Both the position numbers and the translations under genes were made by a program. Below the pieces are notes generated by a model. It saw nothing but the letters and a program-made list of their open reading frames with translations, searched no databases and was not told the DNA's origin. This document shows, in pieces, positions 9,304 through 15,856 of a stretch of DNA of 64,000 bases. The DNA is taken from the NCBI GenBank assembly GCA_024233785.1, contig JACKPD010000013.1:7287-71286 (forward strand). The letters are read 5' to 3'. The stretch's first letter is position 1; each line of letters starts with the position of its first letter. The stretch is from Spirochaetales bacterium. Lineage in GTDB: Bacteria; Spirochaetota; Spirochaetia; CADAEX01.

Positions 9304-9565
9304 TTTTTTCTCCAAATCTATTTGACTGATTACGCCCTTTTTTTATTTCAGTGATTATTTCTTCTGCCTCTTTATCATCAACCCAGGCCCCTCTTAATGA
9401 TAAAAATTCCAAAGTTGAGTTTTTCATTTGTTTTTGATTACTGTTCAGGTAATTTTGTATTATTGTAATTACTTCCTGGCTGATCGACCGGTTCTGCAGT
9501 TTTGCAGACGTTTTGAGGAAATTATATAACCTGTCATCTATATCACGAACCTGCAGTGTTGCCAT
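9287..9565 (-). CDS. vapB: VapB/FitA-type ribbon-helix-helix antitoxin
   Basis: This 92-aa protein has an N-terminal ribbon-helix-helix DNA-binding fold beginning MATLQVRDIDDRLYNFLK, followed by ISQEVITIIQNYL. The C-terminal tail (WVDDKEAEEIITEIKKG) would wrap around the toxin. Antitoxins of this type neutralise VapC and repress their own promoter as a complex. The ATG at 9565 is preceded by AGAGGTGA with good spacing; a GTG three codons earlier (9574) is less likely. The upstream promoter contains a palindrome that could be its operator. Confidence 0.85.
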   Translation of the reverse strand: MATLQVRDIDDRLYNFLKTSAKLQNRSISQEVITIIQNYLNSNQKQMKNSTLEFLSLRGAWVDDKEAEEIITEIKKGRNQSNRFGEKNGLFD

Positions 9566-9584
9566 AATATTCACCTCTATATTT

Positions 9585-9612
9585 ATTATAGCAGTTTTTC
9601 ATGAAAATACAA
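9585..9612 (-). promoter_or_regulatory. vapBC promoter with palindromic operator
   Basis: On the minus strand there is TTGTAT (9607-9612), a 16-base spacer and a perfect TATAAT (9585-9590), 20 bases before the vapB ATG. The spacer carries the perfect palindrome TTTTCATGAAAA (9596-9607), placed where a VapBC complex could block the promoter. Confidence 0.65.
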
Positions 9613-9710
9613 GCATTTTGCATGCAGCTGTGTGTTTAATCGGGAGAAATGATTCTTTGCTTTATAAGGTTTTAATATTTATGCTGTAAAAAGACTTTCT
9701 TCCAAAAAGG

Positions 9711-9811
9711 GATGCGAAGGGCGCCGAAGGCGGACCCCGCAGCGAACGGAAAGTAAGCGAGGAGGCCGGAGCCCCCTTTGGGGCGCAGCCCGGAGCAGGC
9801 CCGGCCCCGCA
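9711..9811. repeat. GC-rich intergenic element
   Basis: The 335 bases between the vapBC and ridA genes are mostly AT-rich, apart from about 100 bases of strongly GC-rich DNA unlike everything around it. The block contains several short self-complementary pieces, for example GCCCCCTTTGGGGC. No convincing gene was found in it. It resembles the multi-copy GC-rich intergenic repeats found in some genomes, but copy number cannot be judged from one window. Confidence 0.35.
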
Positions 9812-9900
9812 ATGCCCTGATTTACACTTTCAGTTTAAGAAACAGAGTTATATGTATTTAATAAACATTGCGGGGATTTTGCCGATCCTCTGCGGGTCTG

Positions 9901-10278
9901 TTAAATTTCCGCTATAGCCTCTACTTCAACCAGGCAGTCTTTCGGAAGCCTTAAAACACCTACTGTCGATCTTGCGGGAAAATCAGATTTAAAAAATGAC
10001 TTATATACTTCATTGAATTCAGCAAAATCATTCATGTCCTTGAGGAAGCACGTTGTCTTGACAATTTTGTCCATCGAGCTTCCCGCCGCTTCCGCCACAG
10101 CCTTAACATTTTTAAGCGTTGCTTCCGCCTGTTCCCTGATTGTTGTGCCGGTTATTGCCCCGGTAGCAGGGTCTGAAGGAGTCTGTCCCGATATGAAAAT
10201 CAGGCCGCCCAGCTGTACCGCCTGGGAATAAGGGCCTATCGCCGCAGGAGCATTTTTTGTGGAAATAATTTTCTTCAT
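9901..10278 (-). CDS. ridA: RidA-family 2-iminobutanoate/2-iminopropanoate deaminase
   Basis: This 125-aa protein has the complete RidA signature: IGPYSQAVQLGGLIFISGQ, the catalytic arginine in PARSTVGV and the glutamate in VEVEAIAEI. RidA hydrolyses reactive enamines and imines made from serine or threonine by PLP enzymes and so protects PLP enzymes in the cytoplasm. Length and start are standard for the family, with GGAGG before the ATG. It is the last gene of a three-gene minus-strand operon (lrp - DUF1015 - ridA) with 12 bases between it and the DUF1015 gene, which suggests the operon deals with serine or related amino acids. Confidence 0.93.
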   Translation of the reverse strand: MKKIISTKNAPAAIGPYSQAVQLGGLIFISGQTPSDPATGAITGTTIREQAEATLKNVKAVAEAAGSSMDKIVKTTCFLKDMNDFAEFNEVYKSFFKSDFPARSTVGVLRLPKDCLVEVEAIAEI

Positions 10279-10290
10279 TTTAACCTCCGT

Positions 10291-11562
10291 TTACTTTTTC
10301 AATAACCTGGCTTCAAGGTAATACCGTTTTTCAATTGACTCCCCGATGGAAAAAGTCTTTCTGGGGTATACCCCTTTGGCGGTTATTCTTTTAAAAAAAG
10401 TCTTCTTGCTTATTACCGGCAGTATAAACCCTATGTTTCCCTCTTTTTCAGCTATTTCAAGCGTGTCTGCTTCCCCGTGAATATAATCAATCTCATCCCC
10501 TGTTTCAGAGAGGTATTTGTCAAGAAATGTCTGAAGTTTTTCAGCCGCAAGAAGATTATCCTCATACGGCAGGATTATTTCCCCGTATCTGCTGCCGGCG
10601 GCAAAGATTATTGTGCCCGGCATTTCCGGCGTTTTTACTTCCCGCCTCGTGCACTTTCTGATTTCACAGCCTGTTTCCGCCTTGAAAGCATCAAGCATTT
10701 TTGCGCTGTCTGTGCCAAATACAACCCTGTGAATCGGTTCAAAGTTAAGCCCTGTGCTGTTGATGTTGATTATTTCAACAAGGGCATATCTTGCGGGATG
10801 GTCTTCGCCTGTGCCTGGCTGATTTTTGATTTTATTCCATACCTCTTTTGCCGCGGCAAGCGAGTGATTGCCGTCGCCGACCGCGAAAAGTGTTCTGTTG
10901 ACCTTAAGGAGTTTATCAAACGCTTCTTCAATATGAGAGAGGTCTTCATCACTGTTTACAAGCCATCCCCTGATCTTTCCCCCGTTTTTCATAAGCTTGA
11001 AATCATACAGTTTTTTGAGTTTGTCTTTTTTTGCGTAAAGGTGTTCGACTACACTTCCGTCAGCATCATCGATAAGAAATAGTATATGGGGAAGGTCAAG
11101 CGATGCTTTTTCCCTTATTCTGATCCGGGGAGGAAGACGGTCTACAACCGTTTTTTCCGTGGGGCGGATAAGTGAATCAGCCTTTTCGCTGTAATCATAT
11201 TTTTCAAGGTCAACAGCAATCAGCAGCCCCTGTCTTGACTTTGTATACGGGGTTTCACGGTCTATAAGCACAAATCCGGGTTCTGTTGTTTTAAGTACAC
11301 CGTCCGAAAGATAATCTTCCATTGTTTTGTTTATTGATTTGATTTTATCATCAAGATTCACCTCTTTCAGATAACATTCGGGGAGGATCAGGTTCAGGGT
11401 TGAGGGTTTTCCTTCAGTAGTTTTTTTTACATCCTCCCAGTAATCCCTGTTGGAAGTGAACTGGTCGCACGCAATAACCGACCATTTTTCAAAATCTGTT
11501 TTACCTGTGTCCGGAAGCAGAATTTCAGGTAATCTGACTCCGTATTTTTCGAAGCTGCTCAT
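10291..11562 (-). CDS. DUF1015 family protein
   Basis: This is a 423-aa cytoplasmic protein of the DUF1015 family (PF06245), recognised by its N-terminal block (VRLPEILLPDTGKTDFEKWSV), the DRLPPRIRIREKASLDLPHI region, the central FAVGDGNHSLAAAKEVW (usually ADGHHR or GDGNHS) and the C-terminal YIHGEAD. The family has no established biochemical function; the conserved D-G-(N/H)-H looks like a metal or nucleotide site, which is inference. The ribosome site GGAG sits inside the last codons of the upstream lrp gene, three bases away. Flanking Lrp and RidA point to amino-acid metabolism, possibly serine. Confidence 0.88.
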   Translation of the reverse strand: MSSFEKYGVRLPEILLPDTGKTDFEKWSVIACDQFTSNRDYWEDVKKTTEGKPSTLNLILPECYLKEVNLDDKIKSINKTMEDYLSDGVLKTTEPGFVLIDRETPYTKSRQGLLIAVDLEKYDYSEKADSLIRPTEKTVVDRLPPRIRIREKASLDLPHILFLIDDADGSVVEHLYAKKDKLKKLYDFKLMKNGGKIRGWLVNSDEDLSHIEEAFDKLLKVNRTLFAVGDGNHSLAAAKEVWNKIKNQPGTGEDHPARYALVEIININSTGLNFEPIHRVVFGTDSAKMLDAFKAETGCEIRKCTRREVKTPEMPGTIIFAAGSRYGEIILPYEDNLLAAEKLQTFLDKYLSETGDEIDYIHGEADTLEIAEKEGNIGFILPVISKKTFFKRITAKGVYPRKTFSIGESIEKRYYLEARLLKK

Positions 11563-11565
11563 ATT

Positions 11566-12054
11566 TTACTCCTTTGAGATGTCAGTTTCATCAAGTTCAA
11601 TTACGTCAAACTGGTGAGGTATTTTAAGGTTGAAGCTCTTAAAGACTATAAAGGTTTCCGTTACTGTAATACCTTTGATAGTGGAAAGCTCCCGGCTCAG
11701 GAAATCAAGAAGACTGTAGTCAGGTTCAAGATGCACAGTTATAAAAAGATCATATCTTCCGGTAACAACGCTTGATGATATGACTCCTTTAAGCCTGCTT
11801 ATATTTTCCGCGGTTTCTTCAAGCTGAAGGTGGTTCAGCTGTATTCCCATGTATACAATAGTGTGCCCTTTCGCTACTTCAGGGTTTACAAGTGTTGTAA
11901 TATCAATTATTCCGGTTTCCCTGAGTTTCTGTATTCTTGCCTTTACCGTATTTTCAGCAATCGAAAGCTCTTTGGCGATTTTTTTGTATGAAATCCTGCC
12001 GTCTCTAAGGCGGTTGATTATCTTTTTATTGATGTCATCAAGAATAAGCCCCAT
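11566..12054 (-). CDS. Lrp/AsnC-family transcriptional regulator
   Basis: This is a 162-aa regulator with an N-terminal winged helix (DDINKKIINRLRDGRISYKKIAKELSI, recognition helix near AENTVKARIQKLRETGII) and a C-terminal RAM ligand-binding domain (GRYDLFITVHLEPD, TETFIVFKSF). Such proteins form octamers that sense amino acids. I start it at the ATG at 12054, where the family alignment begins (MGLILDDINKKI); a TTG 16 codons upstream is in frame but adds only a basic tail. It is first in the operon with DUF1015 and ridA. The promoter contains two palindromes, so autoregulation is likely. Confidence 0.88.
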   Translation of the reverse strand: MGLILDDINKKIINRLRDGRISYKKIAKELSIAENTVKARIQKLRETGIIDITTLVNPEVAKGHTIVYMGIQLNHLQLEETAENISRLKGVISSSVVTGRYDLFITVHLEPDYSLLDFLSRELSTIKGITVTETFIVFKSFNLKIPHQFDVIELDETDISKE

Positions 12055-12194
12055 TCTTTGCCCCTTTTGTCTAATTTTTACATGTTTTTGCCCAGATTTC
12101 AACTGAAGTTTTTTTTTAACCGGAAAAAGATCCTTAAACTCCCGCTTGATGCTCCCTTTTTTGCCTTAATATATTTTTTTCTATATGAAAAAAG

Positions 12195-12238
12195 CTACAT
12201 TATTGTAGTCTGACATATAATTTCCTACAATAATGTAG
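12195..12238 (-). promoter_or_regulatory. lrp operon promoter overlapped by twin operators
   Basis: On the minus strand TTGTAG (12225-12230), exactly 17 bases, and TACAAT (12202-12207) form a sigma-70-type promoter. Two 14-base palindromes, CTACATTATTGTAG (12195-12208) and its exact reverse complement CTACAATAATGTAG (12225-12238), lie over the -10 and -35 boxes. Their centres are 30 bases apart, about three helical turns. The shape resembles Lrp-type sites. The leader to the lrp ATG would be about 140 bases. Confidence 0.7.
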
Positions 12239-12364
12239 TAAAAAAAACAGCAGTAGAATAGTGTCCGGGCCGAAATAGTAATATTATTTTAATAATAATA
12301 CATAAATCGGTAAAAATATATTTCAAAACTGCATTTACAGCAATATCTATTTTTAAAAAGCGGG

Positions 12365-12394
12365 TTGGCACTATTATTGCATAATGTTTATAAC
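12365..12394 (+). promoter_or_regulatory. Possible upstream promoter toward gatC
   Basis: TTGGCA (12365-12370), an 18-base spacer and TATAAC (12389-12394) face the gat genes. The 350 bases between the lrp promoter and gatC hold no supported gene. A transcript from here would have a leader of about 190 bases containing the palindrome at 12506-12536. Confidence 0.35.
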
Positions 12395-12505
12395 TGCTGT
12401 GGTGCATACCTTTACAGTATGTATGTGCAGAAGTTATTTGATTATCAGGGTTTATACTTTGAGATCAAACCTTTTTTATTGTTCTGAACAGTCTCCTTAA
12501 GTTCT

Positions 12506-12536
12506 CAGGCTCTTTACTTGTCAAGTAAAGAGCCTG
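12506..12536. terminator. 31-base perfect palindrome upstream of gatC
   Basis: Arms CAGGCTCTTTACTTG and its exact complement are separated by a single T. As RNA it would fold into a 14-bp hairpin with a 3-base loop. A weak CTTTATCT follows, so it could be an intrinsic terminator or attenuator for readthrough into gatC, or a DNA-binding site. Confidence 0.5.
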
Positions 12537-12548
12537 CTTTATCTCCCC

Positions 12549-12577
12549 TTATCATTATTGACACTTGAAAGTATAAT
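12549..12577 (+). promoter_or_regulatory. gatC proximal promoter
   Basis: TTATCA (12549-12554), a 17-base spacer and perfect TATAAT (12572-12577). Transcription would begin near 12584, leaving a leader of only about nine bases before the gatC ATG, which also lacks a good Shine-Dalgarno; near-leaderless initiation is possible. Confidence 0.5.
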
Positions 12578-12592
12578 TTATAGAGTAATTCC

Positions 12593-12871
12593 ATGCAGAA
12601 AGAGGAATTATTTGTTACCGCAAGCCTTGCGAGGCTTGAACTTGATGAGAAGGAAGCTGAAAAGCTTAATGAAGCTGTTACAGGGATGATTGAATATTTT
12701 TCACTGATGGACAAAATTGATGTTGACGACCTGCCTCCGACAACTCACGCGGCAGCAAAAGTGAACAGAACAAGAAAGGATCTCCCTTCAGACATCTCTC
12801 TTGCGGATAAAATGGTTGAAAATGCACCTGAGAAAGAGGGCAGATTCATAACAGTACCGAATGTTTTATAA
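12593..12871 (+). CDS. gatC: Asp-tRNA(Asn)/Glu-tRNA(Gln) amidotransferase subunit C
   Basis: This is a 92-aa GatC, the small subunit that wraps around GatA and GatB and stabilises the amidotransferase. Family features are the LARLELDEKEAEKL helix, the MIEYFSLMDKIDVDDLPPTTH segment and the C-terminal DLPSDISLADKMVENAPEKEGRFITVPNVL pattern with the closing F-x-VP. The length is normal. It opens a gatC-gatA-gatB cluster (28 bases to gatA) in the usual order, followed by aspS. Confidence 0.93.
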   Translation: MQKEELFVTASLARLELDEKEAEKLNEAVTGMIEYFSLMDKIDVDDLPPTTHAAAKVNRTRKDLPSDISLADKMVENAPEKEGRFITVPNVL

Positions 12872-12899
12872 TGTTCTAAATTAAAAACCGGAAAAATCA

Positions 12900-14315
12900 A
12901 TGATGTGGAAAGATGTTTTAAATAACTCTGATAAAAAGAAAAAATATATAAATTATGTAAATGACTGGGAACAGAAAATACATTCATTTCTTGAATTTGA
13001 CCCTGAAAGAACCTCTGCGGAATCTTTATCCGGGGGCGGCCGGTTTTCCGGAGTACCCTATGCCGTAAAGGATAATATCGCTGTAAAGGATTACCGCCTT
13101 ACATGCGGGTCAAAAATACTCGAGAATTTTGTTTCTCCGTATGACGCGGACGTTATCGGAAAATTACACTCATCCGGCGCTGTCCCGGTCGCGAAGTGCA
13201 ATATGGATGAGTTCGGGATGGGCTCTTCCACTGATAATTCAGCCCTTGCTGTTACCAATAACCCGTGGGATACCGGGCGTGTCTCCGGCGGCTCAAGCGG
13301 CGGCGCTGCGGCGGCTGTAGCTGCGGGACTTGTCCCTTTTTCACTTGGTTCAGACACCGGCGGTTCTGTCCGCCAGCCGGCTTCCTTCTGCGGAGTTTAC
13401 GGGCTTAAGCCTACCTACGGCGCGGTTTCCCGCTACGGCCTTGTCGCTTACGCGTCCTCCCTTGACGTTATCGGAGTTCTTTCAAGAGACCTGAACCTGC
13501 TGGGGGATGTTTTTGACATGATCAAAGGACAGGATGAGAAAGACCAGACTACTGTTAAACTTGACCCTGACCTTCCATCAGATTTACAGATAGATGACGG
13601 GAAACCGGTATTCGGTTATCTCGGCGGCGACCTTGGACTTGATAAGTCAGTTGAAGCAGGATACAGAAACTGCATAGATATGCTCATTAAACAGGGATAC
13701 AGCGTAAAAGAGATTTCAATACCGGCACTTGATTATGTTATCCCCGCCTATTATACGATTGCGACGGCAGAGGCAAGCGCGAACCTTGCAAGGTTCAACG
13801 GCGTTAGATACGGTTACAGAAGCAAAGGGGCGGAAACGCCTCTTGACCTGATGAAAAAAACAAGACATGAGGGCTTCGGCGACGAGGTGAAACTCAGGAT
13901 ACTGCTTGGCACATATGTTTTAAGGAGCGGCTTCCAGGACAGGTACTATATAAAGGCACAGAAGATAAGGACAAAAATCATAAACGATCTTGCCTCGCTT
14001 TTTAAGACAATTGAACTGCTTATCCTCCCTGCTTTCCCGACTCCGGCTTTCAGGCACGGAGAGGCAGAACTTACCCAGTATCAGCAGAAAGTGGCAGACA
14101 AGTTTACAGCTACAGCAAATCTCGCAGGTATTCCCGCTTTAAGTTTTCCTGCCGGAGTATACGGGGGACTTCCCGTAGGCTTGCAGCTTTTTGCTCCCCA
14201 CTCAAGGGAAAAGCTTCTTCTTAAAGGGGCTGCGATTATAGGAAGGGAAATCCCTGTTCCCGAGGTTCCCGGCTACAGGAGCATTGAAGATATCTGCGGC
14301 GGACAGGGGCGGTAA
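12900..14315 (+). CDS. gatA: Asp-tRNA(Asn)/Glu-tRNA(Gln) amidotransferase subunit A
   Basis: This 471-aa amidase-signature enzyme releases ammonia from glutamine and channels it to GatB. The Ser-cisSer-Lys triad is complete: K57 in AVKDNIAVKD, S132 in SGGSSGGAAAAVAAGL and nucleophile S156 in GSDTGGSVRQPASFCG; the 24-residue gap between the two serines is the family spacing. GLKPTYGAVSRYGLVAYASSLD follows as in true GatA rather than general amidases. Two ATG codons are adjacent at the start (12900 and 12903). Only two bases separate it from gatB. Confidence 0.95.
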   Translation: MMWKDVLNNSDKKKKYINYVNDWEQKIHSFLEFDPERTSAESLSGGGRFSGVPYAVKDNIAVKDYRLTCGSKILENFVSPYDADVIGKLHSSGAVPVAKCNMDEFGMGSSTDNSALAVTNNPWDTGRVSGGSSGGAAAAVAAGLVPFSLGSDTGGSVRQPASFCGVYGLKPTYGAVSRYGLVAYASSLDVIGVLSRDLNLLGDVFDMIKGQDEKDQTTVKLDPDLPSDLQIDDGKPVFGYLGGDLGLDKSVEAGYRNCIDMLIKQGYSVKEISIPALDYVIPAYYTIATAEASANLARFNGVRYGYRSKGAETPLDLMKKTRHEGFGDEVKLRILLGTYVLRSGFQDRYYIKAQKIRTKIINDLASLFKTIELLILPAFPTPAFRHGEAELTQYQQKVADKFTATANLAGIPALSFPAGVYGGLPVGLQLFAPHSREKLLLKGAAIIGREIPVPEVPGYRSIEDICGGQGR

Positions 14316-14317
14316 TT

Positions 14318-15781
14318 ATGGATAAACAAGATAAAACAGATAAAAAAGATAAAACAGTGTTTGAGACATTTATCGGTCTTGAAATACATATTCAGCTTAT
14401 TACTCAGACCAAGATATTCTGCGGCTGCAGGAACTCTTTCGGGGATCCTCCAAACACGAATGTATGCCCGGTCTGCATGGGTTATCCCGGTGTTCTTCCT
14501 GTATTGAACGAAGAGGCGGTCCGCAAGTCATATCTCATGTGCCTTGCTTTAAACTGCACCTTGAGTGAAAAAGCGGTCTTTGACAGGAAAAACTATTTTT
14601 ATCCGGACCTTCCAAAGAACTACCAGATATCGCAGTTTGAACATCCCTTCGGTATAAACGGATATGTTGAAACAACCCTGCCGGACGGGCAGGCCAAGCG
14701 TATAAGAATTCACGAAGCCCACCTTGAAGAGGACGCGGGAAAGATGATTCATGAAGGGGCGGTATCGCTGTGCGATTTTAACAGAACTGGAACGCCGCTG
14801 CTGGAGATTGTAACTGAGCCTGATTTCAAGTCAGGGGAAGAGGTTGAATCCTTCCTTCAGGATTTCAGGAGGATGATAAGATATTTAGGAGTCTCCGACG
14901 GCAACATGGAAGAAGGCTCGATGAGATGCGACGCGAACATTTCAATCAACTACCCGGGAAAAGGGCTCGGCCGGAAGGTAGAGATAAAAAACCTCAACTC
15001 CTCCCGCCATGTCAAGCTTGCAATCCAGCATGAAGAGATAAGACAGGCAAAGATGATCCGGTCTGGAGAGACAATAATCCAGGAAACCCGGCTCTGGAAC
15101 GAGGAGAAAAAAAGAACAGAAAGCATGAGGTCAAAGGAAGATGCCAACGACTACAGGTATTTTCCTGAACCTGATCTGCCTCCTTTTATTCCGACAGCCT
15201 CCTTTATCGATGAAATAAGGGAAAATCTTGTCGAACTTCCACATTTGAGAAGGAAAAGGTTTATTACTGAATATAACCTGCCGTCAGAAACCGCGGAATT
15301 CCTTACTGACGAAAAAGGGCGGGCGGATTTTTATGAAAGTGTATGCAAAGAAGGGACTGATCCGCAGACAGCCGCATCCTGGGTAAAAGGGGATGTCGCA
15401 AAAGTACTTAACAGGGAGAAGATGGATATAACATCAAGCCCTCTTACCGCGGAGCGCCTTGTATCGCTTCTTAAAATACTTGATGAGGGGAAAATTAACG
15501 GACAGACAGCCAAGAAAGTCCTTGATATGATAATCACTGAAAACAGGGACCCGGTTTCTATAATCACCGAGCACAGCCTTGAGCAGCTTGATAATTCTGA
15601 TGAGCTTTCTTCCATTATTGACAGTGTCCTTGCGCAGAGCAGCGCGGCTCTGGAGCAGATAAAGTCAGGCGACATGAAACCGGTAGGGTTCCTGATCGGA
15701 CAGGTGATGAAACTCTCAGGCGGAAAAGCTGATCCCAAAAAGACAAAAGAAATGATAATGGAAAAAATATCGGCATTGTAA
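14318..15781 (+). CDS. gatB: Asp-tRNA(Asn)/Glu-tRNA(Gln) amidotransferase subunit B
   Basis: This 487-aa protein phosphorylates and amidates misacylated tRNA. Visible features are the N-terminal FIGLEIHIQL, zinc-type cysteines around CGC and CPVCMGYPG, the NYFYPDLPKNYQISQ and IHLEEDAGK-like (HEAHLEEDAGK) catalytic region, MEEGSMRCDANIS, and the C-terminal GatB/YqeY helical tail (VGFLIGQVMKLSGGKADP). The first dozen residues are a lysine/aspartate-rich extension (MDKQDKTDKKDK) beyond the usual start. It is part of gatCAB, next to aspS. Confidence 0.95.
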   Translation: MDKQDKTDKKDKTVFETFIGLEIHIQLITQTKIFCGCRNSFGDPPNTNVCPVCMGYPGVLPVLNEEAVRKSYLMCLALNCTLSEKAVFDRKNYFYPDLPKNYQISQFEHPFGINGYVETTLPDGQAKRIRIHEAHLEEDAGKMIHEGAVSLCDFNRTGTPLLEIVTEPDFKSGEEVESFLQDFRRMIRYLGVSDGNMEEGSMRCDANISINYPGKGLGRKVEIKNLNSSRHVKLAIQHEEIRQAKMIRSGETIIQETRLWNEEKKRTESMRSKEDANDYRYFPEPDLPPFIPTASFIDEIRENLVELPHLRRKRFITEYNLPSETAEFLTDEKGRADFYESVCKEGTDPQTAASWVKGDVAKVLNREKMDITSSPLTAERLVSLLKILDEGKINGQTAKKVLDMIITENRDPVSIITEHSLEQLDNSDELSSIIDSVLAQSSAALEQIKSGDMKPVGFLIGQVMKLSGGKADPKKTKEMIMEKISAL

Positions 15782-15856
15782 TTCAGGTAATGCCGGAAAT
15801 ATACGGCATGAAAAAATAGTTTAAAAAGATATACAGACTAAAACAGGACAGACAGA

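Noticed and set aside
12225..12407. 60-aa minus-strand frame in the lrp-gatC gap
   Set aside because: It begins beyond and runs through the operator and promoter boxes, has no ribosome site and no recognisable sequence.
12558..12577. Perfect TTGACA followed by TATAAT before gatC
   Set aside because: Only eight bases separate them, far too short for one promoter; TTATCA at 12549 has the correct 17-base spacing to the same TATAAT.
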